Origin: Clarkia xantiana subsp. parviflora
Lineage: Eukaryota; Streptophyta; Magnoliopsida; Myrtales; Onagraceae
Assembly: GCA_036873135.1 (NCBI GenBank)
Contig: JAPTYO010000010.1
Location: forward strand, 14,291,134 to 14,355,133
Direction of reading: 5' to 3'
Length of the DNA: 64,000 nt
Below the pieces are notes generated by a model. It was not told the DNA's origin. It did no database searches and saw only the letters and a list, made by a program, of their open reading frames with translations. Of this stretch, positions 1-10,555 are shown in pieces. The position numbers were made by a program, and so were the translations under genes. How positions within the stretch are numbered: position 1 is the first letter of the stretch; each line of letters opens with the position of its first letter.

Positions 1-994
1 TTTGTTTCTTCAATTTTAGAAAAAAAAGTGCAAGTCCATTCATTTGATTGTTGAGACATCAAATATCAAAAATTTAAATCTAGGACAATTATTAACAACA
101 TGGCCAATAATTGGAACTATTTTTAGGGTCCAAATCAACTCTCCTTAAGTAAAACATGATATGTATGCTGTCATTCTCACTTACAGAGAGATTATTTTAT
201 AGGTGTAAACATGATGTTACTTTCTGATGACCTCTAAAACACTTCATGCGGGAAAAAAATGGTGAGGGTGGGTAGCTGAGCCCATAAAGACAGTTTGGGC
301 GTAAAAAAACACACCGCTATAAAGTTTCCATATTTAGAGACATACATCAACCCAATGATATCGTGAACGCAATTATATATATTTTCAATAATGTTAAGAA
401 TAAAATGTGCGTCTTAATTAAATGTGTTTTCTAATAGGAGGTTATCAATAAAGGCATTACCAAAATTAGAATATGTGCACTTTAATACCATATTAAACAT
501 AAGACATACGCCTTAACTAAATTTTTTTCATAAGATTGAACATGTGAGTAAAGACATTCAATACACTCTTAAACATACTTCAACAACCAGCTAATTCGTG
601 AACTGCCAAAGTATGTTCAACAGTTTGAAAATAAATCAAGTAATTAGCTTTATGATGAATTTACAAGGCATGCACAGTATTATGAGCCTCGGCCATAGCC
701 GTAGGTATTCCCTAGCTACTAGAACTCTCGGGTGGCTTAATCATCTCATATCTGAAACAAACCATGATCCAAAGCAATTGGTTTGCTATAGGATGTCTCC
801 CAAACGAAGAAGGAAATCCACTTGAAAATTGATCAAGATCCAGGTACGTACACAAATGCATTAACGCGCATGCTACGTGCGAGTAATCGGTTACTGTACT
901 GGGTTTTTTTTTTCATAGTTACAATATATATATGCCAGCTGATCTATATATTTTTGCCATTACAGAAGATGAGTTGGGAACAAATGATTGTTAG

Positions 995-1054
995 GCTTAG
1001 AAGTCGAGATCTCTCAGTATTATTGGGTATACTTAGAGACCTCGACTTTTAAGC
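995..1054. repeat. Inverted repeat able to form a 20-bp hairpin
   Basis: The arms 995-1014 and 1035-1054 are reverse complements at 18 of 20 positions, with a 20-nt loop. It lies in the presumed first intron of the MADS gene. It may be a small MITE relic or a stem-loop in the pre-mRNA. The stem is short for a plant microRNA precursor. Confidence 0.6.
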
Positions 1055-1078
1055 TTCAAAATCCTTTGTTTGATAGCA

Positions 1079-1218
1079 TAAAGAAACTGAAGTTGCATAA
1101 CTTTAGAGCACATGATCAGAGATCTGGATTCTTAAACTTAACAATCCTTGGTGGCTAGCTAGCTATTTTAATCGTAAAGAAAGGAAACTGAAGTTGCATA
1201 CCTTTAGAGCACATGATG
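1079..1218. repeat. Short direct repeat pair of about 37 bp
   Basis: A segment at about 1079-1115 recurs at about 1182-1218 with only a few differences. Both copies contain GAAGTTGCATA and TTTAGAGCACATGAT. The copies are about 103 bp apart, which suggests a local duplication within the presumed MADS intron. Confidence 0.7.
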
Positions 1219-1591
1219 ATCATGACAAGGTAGAATTACATATATAGAACCCTAGCTAGCTACCAGCATCTACCCTTGGAAATATCTCTAAAACCCTAGC
1301 AGCACTTACTTTTCACATTCCTTTGATTCTACAGAAGGCGTAGGAGATCAAGTTCATCATTCATCTCAAGTCCAATCCAAGTTATGCATAATTGAAGCCG
1401 AGCATTTATCGCTTTCGTTTACTAAGCTAGGAATTTATTTATGATCGTCGGTTAATCTGATAAGCAATTTTTTCCAAACAGCATTGCAGCTATAGGGAAC
1501 TGGAGACAGTCCATGAGCAGCACCAATCACAATGGATATACTAGAGCTTTATCGAGATCAGTCATGGTGAGAGAGAGAGAGAGAGACCTAC

Positions 1592-1773
1592 CTGGAGCTG
1601 GAGAAATCATACAGCCTGCTGGTGCTGGAGAAGATAATGACTCCGACTTCAGCATCGCATAAGATGGCCAGTTCCTTCGCCTTCTTCAACAATCCGTTCC
1701 TTCGCTTCGAGAAAGTCACCTGCCTGCTCGTCGAGTTATCGATCCTCCTGATCACGATCTTCCCCCTCCCCAT
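1592..1773 (-). CDS. MADS-box transcription factor, first coding exon (AGL17/ANR1-like)
   Basis: This exon encodes the DNA-binding MADS domain of a MIKC-type transcription factor, which binds CArG boxes as a dimer in the nucleus. The translation starts [13 protein letters not shown] and runs through the conserved [14 protein letters not shown] and [12 protein letters not shown] segments to YDFSSS. It is 182 nt (60 codons plus 2 nt), the usual size for this exon, and ends at a CCAG|GTAGGT donor. The MGRGK start was chosen over an in-frame ATG 45 nt upstream because it is the invariant family start. [20 protein letters not shown] is typical of the AGL17/ANR1/AGL21 clade (root and nitrate response, flowering), but the K-domain needed to settle the clade is not seen. 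The gene is cut by the window edge or continues into unrecognised sequence. Confidence 0.88.
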
Positions 1774-2170
1774 TTTGCAGTCAAAATCTAGCATCACATC
1801 AACACCGAATCGCATCATCAGCTCAACAACACAAGACTGTAACTACGAATTCGAGCATACATAACGATAGCGACCATGCGCGCTTGCAAACACACTGTTC
1901 ACCTTCAACGGCGACCAATCGAATAGATCAGATTCGCGAAAATCCACGGGAAAAAAAAGGAGATAGATAGATAGATGGATAGAGACAACAAAAGGAGAAA
2001 TTCAAAGTCAAGAGTCGCCATGTAAAGCGCACTGTAGAAGAAAGCAGAACTTACTGGCTTCAAGGTCCGATTGAAATCACGCGGTCGTCGTTTCCGCCGT
2101 ACCGCAGTCAGAGAGAGAGAGAGAGAAAGGTCGACAGTGGTAATGCCATTACAGCAGAAACGATACTGCC
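1774..2170 (-). promoter_or_regulatory. 5' UTR and proximal promoter of the MADS gene
   Basis: On the minus strand a good donor (CCA|GTAAGT, last exon base 2055) and an acceptor (GCTAG, exon resuming at 1787) flank a likely 5'-UTR intron at 1788-2054, a common arrangement in this clade. A CT-rich microsatellite lies upstream (GA on the plus strand, about 2110-2127). Start site and intron are inferred; no transcript evidence is available. Confidence 0.4.
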
Positions 2171-3431
2171 ATATAAGGAAAGCGGTATTTTTCTTTTGGA
2201 AATAAGGAAAGCGGTTTTCGGAGCTCAAAACCGCTCGTATGGTTCGATGTTGACACGTGGCCCAATGATATACGGGTTTCACTTGTTTATTCGCCTCCAT
2301 TCTGGTTTTTTCACTGAAACCTATAGATCACCGACGCGTGTCCTTTCTATTCTAAAACCTATAAATGATAAATCCGTACGTTTTCATTGGACAAATTTTT
2401 CTTATGTTTTTTTTTAATTATAATAATTGTATCATGTCTCATGTATGTATATTTTTTTTTATAGATTACCTAAAAAAAGTATATTTTTTTATTATGAATT
2501 ATTATTGTATTTATTCTTAGTACAACTAATTTAACTTTCAATTTGGAGAGGACCATGTTCATCTACTCGGCTTAATTAGTATGCTCTGTACTTAATGGTT
2601 TTTTTATATGTTATTTAGGCGTTTGTTTCGATGTCATACAATAACCTATGTATACTCGACAAGTATTAGTTATTTTATTGATTATTTGTGAACATATATT
2701 TTTACCGACATTATACCATTTTATATTGTTTTATATTAATTTATTTATAAAACTCTCATCCCCAATTGGCTTATGAATAATCGACATGTGTCGTTTACTT
2801 TTTTAATTACTCCACAATTTTTATGTTTGGGGTTTCACTTGACCTGACGAGCTAATTGCAAGGGTTGGATTTAAGTTATTTTCCGAATCTTATAGAGCCA
2901 AACGATGTCATTGTATGGTTAAACTGCTTCAAATAGATAAGTTGTGGTACACTTAACTCCAGGTCAATTATGAAAATAATTACTTATGATAATTAATCGA
3001 AGATCACACTAATTAGGGACGACTTTTGACCGCCACTAAAAGCATGATTTCTTATAGTGAATGCATGGTATATATATTAATTATTAGTCATGGTAGCTAC
3101 TTGCAAGTAATTTAATTAAAGCAAAGAGAGTGGAGTGGATTATAATTAAGTAGGGTGTCTTTATTTGGTATGTGTTCCCATTAAGGTAGAAGGTAACATG
3201 GACAGCTCATGTGGCTTCCAAATTAGCAAATTTTTATAACATGTCTTACGAATACATGTGTGGAATGATGTTGACAGTGCATTATGGGGAGCATTTTCTA
3301 CTTTTATCATTTTAATTAAGGTTACTATTTGAGGAAGGTTGCTCTTTTCGTGCTACCCACGTAGACAAGACCATTTTTTTCCGCTAAATAGTACGAACAA
3401 AAGGATATGATATAATTAATATTCAAACCAA
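2171..3431. other. AT-rich intergenic DNA
   Basis: No gene, RNA or clear transposon end was recognised. A short duplication of AAGGAAAGCGG occurs at about 2176-2213. The rest is low-complexity AT-rich sequence between the MADS promoter and the Mutator-like element. Confidence 0.5.
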
Positions 3432-4456
3432 AGTTCTAGCGAGTGAATGACCAAAGTAGGTCGATTTTCGAAACTAATTCCCAAACTAGGCTTGTTCAGA
3501 AACTAATTCCCAAAATAGGTCTCTTTATTTTTTTTAATAATATATATTATTTACTTTACACCCTAAAGTTTATATTATGTTACAAATGAATCCTTAATAA
3601 AAATATAATACAAGAAGAAAAAAGAAATTGAAAATTAAAAAAATCAAATGTATAAAATAAAAAATAAAAATTATAAACTAATTAAATGATAAAAAAACAG
3701 ATTAAAAGTAATCAAACAAACCATTTTTTTATTTTAACTCTTATAAAATGTGCAAAATTAAAGGATAAATTTAAAATTTAAAAATAAATAAGTTTTGAAA
3801 CAACTTTATATTGGCAAAATAAGAAACTATATAATGATAAAATTATTCATCAAGAGTATGAAAAAAAAATATACAAACTAAAATCCATTCTTAAATTTAT
3901 TCTATTGATTTATCAAATTTAAATTAATTTATCTATTTTTCAGTCACTAATTTTATATATCTACTATATTATATTAATTCGGCATCGGAAGCCCTCTGGC
4001 TGACACGTGGACATTTTGTCATGTCACCGTTTCCTAATTTAGTAGGAATTTAATAGGGGTTTTATAAATTTAGATACAAAATATTTATTGATTGAAAATT
4101 AAGAAGTACTTTTATCTCCTATTTTAGTTTTTACGCAATTTAAAGAAACTAATTAATTTAAAGTTTCCATTTATATACTAATTCTATACAGTTTGGTTCC
4201 GGAAGACCGTAGATCGCCACGTAAGCAGCATATATATAGAATAATCAATACAATAAATATTATATATATATATAGAATAAATTATATTATAGATAAATAA
4301 TTAACAAATAAGCATATATATAAACTATAAATTCACGTTCAAAACAATAGACATATATATAAAGCAATATATATATATAATAACAAACAATAAAAAAAAA
4401 GTAATAAATACTGTTAATATACAAAATTAATACATTACCTAAAAGAAACCCAAACG

Positions 4457-4507
4457 GTATATATATATATATATATATTTGGCCAAATATATATATATAT
4501 ATATATA
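4457..4507. repeat. AT microsatellite palindrome
   Basis: Two TA-dinucleotide tracts flank a central TTTGGCCAAA, making a near-perfect palindrome. It lies within the Helitron and further TA tracts occur nearby (about 4255-4380). Confidence 0.85.
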
Positions 4508-4829
4508 GCAAACAAACTTTAGACTGGCAAAAAAACAAACTTTAGTAAATTAATATATATAATAATAATAAACAAAATATTTTACCGTAAAATATATTTT
4601 AGCTACCGTAGTAATATTAATTGCACATAAATATATTCATTTATATAATATATAATATGATATAACAAATAAATAAATAAATAAATAAAATATCTATTAT
4701 ATATCTATATAAATTTTCTAGGTTTTGTCAATAAGATGGTATATATACCACAAGTCGTGGACGTAATTAGAGTATTATAATAAAGACGATAACAATCAAC
4801 TAGGGTTTCACGAGAAGCATCACAAGATC

Positions 4830-5604
4830 ATGGTTGGTCCTTACTTACAGCATCTTATGGAGAAAGGGAGGGCGATTAAGGAGCGGAATCGGCAGCTGAG
4901 GGCTCTACGCCAATAACAGGTCAATGTGGTATATCATTCTGATTTAAACTTGATCATCCTGTGAATTTCGAAACCCTAGCGATGGAAAAAGATTGAGATA
5001 ACGGAAGATTTGATCGTCTTCAATAAGTCTGGAGAGTTTTATGTGAAAAGTTGAAGAATTTGGAAGAAAGGGTATCTTCTGTACGGACCGCCCAGGACGG
5101 AAGTCGACGATGATTGCTGCCAAGGCCAATTTGTTAGAATACGATTTATACGATCTTGAGTTGACGGTGGTCAAGGATAGTACCACACATTGATGGAGTG
5201 AAGAAGACAGACGATTCTCGAGCATGGAGACACTTTCGGGACTTTTGAACTTCATCGACGGGCTCTCTGGTCGTCATCCGGAGGGGAGAGGTTGATTGTT
5301 TTCACAACAGATCATGTGGGGAACCTTGACCACGCACTTATCCGGAAAGGCCGAATGATAAGCACATCGAGTTATCGTATTTTCAGTTCAAATCATTCAA
5401 GACTATGTCGACTATGAACAACCTGAACATTGTGTCCCGTGTTTTCGGACAATTAAGGTATTGTTGGGGGAAATCGATATGACTCCAACCGCTGTAGCGG
5501 ATCACTTGATGCCTAAGGGTCAATGAAAGGATCATGTGGAGGCTTACTTGAATAGTTTGATTCAAGCGCTCGAAAAATCGAAACGATTGCCGAAGAAAAG
5601 TTGA
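4830..5604 (+). pseudogene. Decayed BCS1/AATP1-type AAA-ATPase fragment captured by the Helitron
   Basis: Conceptual reading in shifting frames recovers successive segments of the plant BCS1-like mitochondrial or membrane AAA-ATPases (AATP1/ASD family). In order they are: YLQHLMEKGRAIKERNRQ (4839-4899), a HPVNFETLAMEKD block (about 4957-4995), DLIVFNKSGEFY, the Walker A neighbourhood GYLLYGPP with the P-loop broken by a frameshift, MIAAKANLLEYDLYDLELT (about 5110-5166), LSGLLNFIDG and LIVFTTDHVGNLDHALIRKG (about 5240-5355), and the C-terminal GEIDMTPTAVADHLMPK. Several stops and frameshifts interrupt it, and the Walker B region is missing. It looks like an intron-free fragment moved by the Helitron. 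It is certainly not functional as an ATPase. Confidence 0.85.
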
Positions 5605-6457
5605 GATACACATCAACTAGAAAATCTTCAATGGATAAATTCTTCAATATTAAGCAATTATAGAGTTAAAAAAATTGTATAAAAAATTCTATTTTTATAG
5701 TTTTTACGAGAAAAAAATTACATTATTTATAAATAATGTTATACTTATATATATAACAAAGCTAAAAGTTTTTTTTTTCTTTCTTTAAAACAAAAATTTT
5801 AAGCTATCAAATATATTATTAGGGGCAATAAAAACTATAAAAAAATATCATTATATTTTTTTAAAAAATCAATATAATAATAATACTATATTGGATCGAT
5901 CAATAAAAATTATAATAATAAATTTGAGTTGTATCGATTTTTACCAAGAAAAAACTATTTATGTAAAAGTTATCGATTAATAATAAAAAACTATTTTTAC
6001 CAACTGAAGCAACCTGATTTAAACATTTATTTTCAACTTATATATCCATCATAGTCACACCGCTTCATTAATAAAAAATAATTGTAGGTATGGATTTTAA
6101 AACCTCATAATTATATAATATATGTATATTAACTAATTTAAATAAGGACATACTTAAAAATACTCAAAAAATATTAACAAACAAAAATGAATAGATGTTA
6201 AAATTTCAAGTTTTGTATTATATTAGTTATACATCTTATTATAAAAAATGATATATATTGTAGATTTTTTCACTACTGTGATATATTTTAAATAATAATT
6301 AGTATTAAATACTTTAATTAAATTAATACATTATCATCAATTATTTTTCTATCCAAAAAAAATATTAAAAATTTTCAAATAATTGATGACATGGATGCAT
6401 CTTCAATTAATTAAGATAACTTAATTTTTTAAATTTAATTTAATTTAGGGGTTTTCT

Positions 6458-6486
6458 CCCGCGCGGTGCGCGGGATTAGTGGCTAG
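6458..6486 (+). mobile_element. Helitron 3' terminal hairpin and CTAG end
   Basis: CCCGCGC-GGT-GCGCGGG (6458-6474) forms a 7-bp GC stem with a 3-nt loop. The terminal CTAG follows 8 nt later, and T at 6487 is the host base. This is the canonical Helitron termination signal and is strikingly GC-rich in an AT-rich setting. Confidence 0.88.
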
Positions 6487-6914
6487 TTTTTATAAATTTA
6501 ACACGTTTTATTTAGGGTTTATGTACGCTTTCATTTTTATATTTTCATACTTAAAAAAAATTACAAGTATTTACTTTATTTACATGTTATATCACTGTTT
6601 TTTTAATATAATTTATATCATTAGCATAATTTATTTTTAGAATTTTTTACAATTACTAATTTATTAATTTTTAGTTTATAGCTTTTACATATAATTACTT
6701 TATTTTTTTCACAATTTTTTTTTTTTATATTTCTTGTATTATATATTGGTTTAGGGTCAATTGTAACAAAATATAAACTTTGGGATGTAAAATGAAAAAT
6801 AAAAATGATTTAAAAAAATAGAAAAACCTAGTTTGGGAATTAGTTTCCGAAGAAGCCTAGTTTGGGAATAAGTTTGACAATCAAACCTATTTTGGGAATT
6901 CACTCAGTTCTAGC

Positions 6915-7289
6915 TATGCTCAAATTGCATATATATATATATATATGCTATGTTTTTTTTACCTAATTTTAAGTTAATGATAATAGGCTAAATCCGACCG
7001 GATTGGCGAAGGCGATTAGATACGGCCCTTCAAATTTGTATACTGTTGTAAAATTCTGGACAGACATGTTTGATGGATATACCGAGTTTATGTTAAAAAA
7101 TATTATGAAAATAGATTAGAGAAGCTTCGTTGTATAAATACCGAGATTCCTTGAAAGGGATTTGTATGGAAATATTCATCAGCGGCTGTCAAAATTGATA
7201 GTTGCAATTAAGGTTTGTCAAAATTGGGAGCATGTCAAATTAGGCTCGTTAATCTATATAATCAGTATGAGAGACTAAGGAACTAATTT
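6915..7289. other. Unassigned intergenic DNA
   Basis: A short TA microsatellite (about 6930-6947) is followed by sequence in which no gene, RNA or repeat end was recognised. Confidence 0.5.
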
Positions 7290-8060
7290 GGTGAGGTCAC
7301 GTCAGCATCTAAATAGTGCATCTGAAAACGTCGCGTTAGCAAAGACCCACTTTTTTAGTCGGCCTGTTCTCCTCTCCTTTGCACTCTCGGCCCGTACTCA
7401 CGTGTCCTTCAAGTCTTCATCCCTTTCGCCTCGACTCGTCTGCTCTTTGTTCATTCTCCCCGATTCTCTGCACTCGATTCCGCCCCGATTTTTCCGCTTT
7501 CTGTTCTTCAACCCTTCTGTTTCCCTTCCCAATTGATTTGTTTCAATGAATTTAATTCAATTCACCGTTACGAAATTGTCGAGATTTGGCTATTTGAAAC
7601 CCCGATTGCTTCACTAGAGCAATTTGGAAGTTCAATTCATCATTCCATCTTCATCGTCGCACGGAAAAGAGCGCCAGAGAGGATTTAGTTTATCTGGTTA
7701 GTTTATCTGGGTCGATCGTTTTTACAATTATAATAACAGATATTGTTGTATCTGATTCAATTGTTTATTTATTTTTTTTTTTTTTTTTGTCTTCCAGGCT
7801 TGCTGTTTCGTTCTTCAGATGAATTTCGAAGAAGTTCAGAAATAAATGGTAACGAGTTCACCTTCTCTGCATTTTTTGGTTCGATATATAATTGATACTA
7901 ATTCTTCATGAGCTCTCTGCTGGTTTATTTTTTTAATTTGATTCAATAGATGCTTGGTGGCAGTAATAACTATTTTACTAAGGTTGTCTCGAGAGATTTA
8001 TCATCGATTGAGGTTAAACTATCAATTTGAAGGGCAGAGTCTATTAATTCCTCATGAACT
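7290..8060 (+). other. Orphan gene 5' end: promoter/UTR, start codon and short second exon
   Basis: This GC-richer island has the look of a plant gene start. A pyrimidine-rich leader (about 7360-7530) is followed by a likely UTR intron with a T-rich 3' end (acceptor CTTCCAG at about 7798). Next comes ATG at 7846-7848 followed directly by a donor-like GT, then a possible acceptor (CAATAG, about 7950) and a short open stretch starting ATGCTTGGTGGCAG that soon hits a stop. No protein family was recognised. A CACTA-like terminus follows at 8063. It may be the 5' remnant of a gene truncated by transposition, or a non-coding transcript. Confidence 0.35.
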
Positions 8061-8062
8061 AG

Positions 8063-8076
8063 CACTACACCAAAAA
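8063..8076 (+). mobile_element. CACTA-like element terminus (orphan)
   Basis: CACTACACCAAAAA resembles the terminal inverted repeat of plant CACTA (En/Spm) elements. No matching inverted end or 3-bp target duplication was found, so only a broken end seems to remain. Confidence 0.4.
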
Positions 8077-8089
8077 TGAATTCCTGTGA

Positions 8090-9000
8090 CAATAAATGGT
8101 TGATTTATGGATGTGGGTTTACTGGTCAAACGGATTGATTGATGCACTCATAACATTAAATGAAACAAGTTCAATGTGTGATGTGACCCACGGGATGACT
8201 TGACTTGCCCTACGATGGATTGAGTTTTAATTTGGACATATTTAACCCAACACGTCACTAACTCAACTTGCGAGATGACCGACCCATTGGATAAATTGAG
8301 ATCCCATTGCCAAATGCATGACACTTTTCTATCCAAAACTAACAATTGAAAGAAAGGACGGCGCAACATATAGCAAAAGTTAGGTACCCTTTTTTTATGT
8401 ATAAAAATGGTATACCCTTTACGATTGATTGATGATTCATTTTAATAAGAACTAAAAAACTTCGTGGTCTTGGAATATTTCCCCCATAATAAATATAAAG
8501 AAGAAAAAAGACTACGCTAATAATATAACTGTTAAAGTGGAAATGGTGTTTAGTGTGTCAGAAGTAGTCCAACTTTTTTAGGTAAAAACATAATGGTCAA
8601 ATGACCACTTGGCCATTCCATTCATATCAAATCGAATTCCTAGGATTTATAGAAAGCATTTGATACAATTCATCAACTTGTACTACTTTAGTCGTCGAAT
8701 TAATTTTAGCTATACTAAAAGAACTGAATCGCACGAGTGGGTGTTATCATTATCTTACTCTGCCGTATCTTAAACCTCGTACATGCCTATATATGTCTGT
8801 CACCAGTGTTTGCTCTAATATTCCTGTCTCGAATAATAATAAAACACATCCAAACATGTTAACATAAAACACACGTATAAATACGAAGATGTCTGTAGTC
8901 CTAAATGTTTTTGGATGAGTTAACTAATTCTCTCTTATATTTGTTTTGTCAAGAAGTACTCTATTCAGAGGTGCCCATGCAGAGTGGGTTAATTAGTATA
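8090..9000. other. Unassigned intergenic DNA
   Basis: No gene or transposon end was recognised. The open frame on the minus strand at 8148-8369 resembles no known family and is probably accidental. Confidence 0.45.
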
Positions 9001-9239
9001 TCCTAATACCGGTATTAGCTAATACCGTGTTTGTGTCAACTTGGTATTTGTATTAACTAATACTTGGTATTAGCTAATACTTAATTATAGAAGGAATTTG
9101 GTATTAATTAATACCATCTAAAAGTAAAGCATTAGCTAATACCAATCTCCTAATTGCCGATTTACCCTTGTAATATATGGCAAACTCTCACCGTTTACAT
9201 CGTAGCTTCGGCCTTCGGGCTGGACCCTGTTTACATCGA

Positions 9240-9465
9240 AACTTCGGACTGTGTCGGGCCGAGTCATGTTCGGGCCGGGCTGGGTGGTTCGGGACGGGCT
9301 GGTCAGTTCGGGCCGGGCTGGGTGGTTCTGGCCATACGAGTTAGTTCAATTCGGGCTATGCAGTTCGGGTCGGGCTGAGCAATTCGGGCTGTTCGGGTCG
9401 GGTTGCTTTATGTTGCTTTGGTTTAGTTCGGGCTGGGCCCGGCTAGAACGGGTCGGGTCGGGCTA
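9240..9465. repeat. GC-rich minisatellite (TTCGGGCCGGGCTGG-type), copy 1
   Basis: Imperfect tandem units of about 18-24 bp with the core GGGCCGGGCTGG. It gives spurious Gly/Arg/Ser-rich frames in several registers. Base composition contrasts sharply with the AT-rich flanks. Confidence 0.8.
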
Positions 9466-10019
9466 ATCACTTTTTCAATTGTTTTGTAATATTTTATTTA
9501 TATATACATATTTATACATTAACAAAAATAGTTTTTACTATTTATATAAGTTTGATTTTTTTTTTTTTATGAAAAATATTATTTTAAATAATTGAAGTTA
9601 CTTTTTTTGTTAAATTTTATCTTTGTTAAATTAATCATATGTAAAATATATCTTCATTGAAAATGCAAGTAAGGGTATTTAGGTCTTTTAGTCATTGTAT
9701 TAGGATATCCTAATACATGGCTCAATCAAACATTGTATTAGCTAAGCATGTATTAGCTAATACCGGTATTAGCTAATACTGTATTTTTGTCAACTTGGTA
9801 TTGGTATTAGCTAATACTTGGTATTAGCTAATACTCAATTATAGAAGGAATTTGGTATTAATTAATACCATCTGAAAGTAAATTAATTAATACCATCTAA
9901 AAGTAAAGCATTAGCTAATACCAATCTCCTAATTATCAATTTACCCTTGTACTATATGACAAACTCTAACTGTTTACATTGTAGCTTCGGGCCGGACCTC
10001 GTTTACACCGAAACTTCGG

Positions 10020-10205
10020 ACTGTGTCGGGTCGGGCCAAGTCATGTTCAGGCCGGGCTGGGCGATTCGGGCCGGGCTGGGCGATTCGGGCCGGGCTGGTC
10101 AGTTCGGGTCGGGCTGGATGATTCGGGCTAGACTGGTCAGTTCATGTCGAGTTGCTTTATGATGCTTTGGTTTAGTTTGGGCTGGGCCCGGCTAGAACGG
10201 GTCGG
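10020..10205. repeat. GC-rich minisatellite, copy 2
   Basis: This is the same minisatellite in the second 0.75-kb unit, with a different unit number and order (three near-identical GGGCCGGGCTGG units in a row). The copy-number change between sister units points to slippage after the duplication. Confidence 0.8.
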
Positions 10206-10555
10206 GCTAATCACTTTTTCAATTGTTTTGTACTATGTTCTTTACATATATACATATTTATACATTAACAAAAATAGTTTTTACTATTTATACATAAATT
10301 TGATTTTTTTAATGAAAAATATTATTTTAAATAATTGAAGTTACTTTTTTTTGTTAAATTTTATCTTTGTATGTATCTTCATTGAAAATGCAAGTAAGGG
10401 TATTTAGGTATTTTAGTCATTGTATTAGGATATCCTAATACAAAGTTCATTCAACCATTGTATTAGGATATCATAATTCATGGCTCAATCAAACATTGTA
10501 TTAGCTAAGCATGTATTAGCTAATACCGGTATTAAGATATCGCAATACCGGCAAT

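Larger units (their letters stand above)
1..1591 (-). other. Presumed first intron of the MADS-box gene
   Basis: No coding exon is recognisable on either strand. Because the MADS exon at 1592-1773 ends in a good donor site reading leftward, this stretch is inferred to be its first intron, which is often long in AGL17-clade genes. No MADS exon 2 (I-domain, start of K-domain) was found. A GA-rich run at 1569-1586 lies just inside the intron (CT-rich on the coding strand). The short open frames at 598-825 and 822-1052 have no family resemblance and look accidental. Confidence 0.45.
3960..6486 (+). mobile_element. Helitron inserted in the Mutator-like element, carrying a gene fragment
   Basis: The 5' end TCTACTATATTATATTAATT (from 3960) is a typical plant Helitron start. 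The 3' end has a GC-rich hairpin followed by CTAG (6483-6486). The element sits between A (3959) and T (6487), as expected for Helitron insertion, and lacks terminal inverted repeats and a target duplication. It is about 2.53 kb, with no Rep/helicase frame, so it is non-autonomous. It carries a decayed AAA-ATPase fragment (4830-5604). Its position inside the arms of the fold-back element shows that it arrived later. Confidence 0.82.
3441..6905. mobile_element. Non-autonomous Mutator-like element with long inverted repeats, split by a Helitron
   Basis: The 9-bp direct repeat AGTTCTAGC at 3432-3440 and 6906-6914 is perfect, which is the hallmark target duplication of the Mutator superfamily. 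Just inside, the left end GAGTGAATGACCAAAGTAGG matches the reverse complement of the right end, which begins GAGTGAATTCCCAAAATAGG. Similarity between the arms continues inward for at least 250 bp, through a CTAAACTAGG-like stretch and a TAAAGTTTATAT segment. Without the inserted Helitron the element would be about 940 bp and close to a full fold-back. No transposase frame is visible, so it is non-autonomous. Confidence 0.85.
9001..10540. repeat. Tandem pair of a 0.75-kb unit rich in ATTAGCTAATACC motifs
   Basis: The unit beginning TAATACCGGTATTAGCTAATAC at about 9003 starts again at about 9757 and is collinear for about 0.75 kb. Each unit has a head full of TATTAGCTAATA palindromes, then TTTACCCTTGTA, a GC-rich FGPG-like minisatellite, an AT-rich tail and GGTATTTAGGT. 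The right edge ends in AATCAAACGTGCCCTTA, resembling the GGGCACGTTTGATT ends of plant hAT/PIF-type MITEs. It is probably a non-autonomous element duplicated in tandem. No transposase is visible. Confidence 0.7.

Noticed and set aside
1622..1864. Plus-strand open frame opposite the MADS exon
   Set aside because: The minus strand encodes an unmistakable MADS domain; the plus frame is its shadow.
4287..4538. Ile/Tyr-rich open frame on the minus strand
   Set aside because: Translation of TA microsatellites inside the Helitron; the same applies to the frames at 33650-33911.
4800..4812. Telomere-like TAGGGTTT
   Set aside because: Single occurrence with no tandem array; likewise the AGGG-containing words in the satellites are not telomeric repeats.
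9154..10162. Gly/Arg/Ser-rich open frames
   Set aside because: Translations of the GC-rich minisatellite; similar peptides arise in several frames and no gene structure surrounds them.
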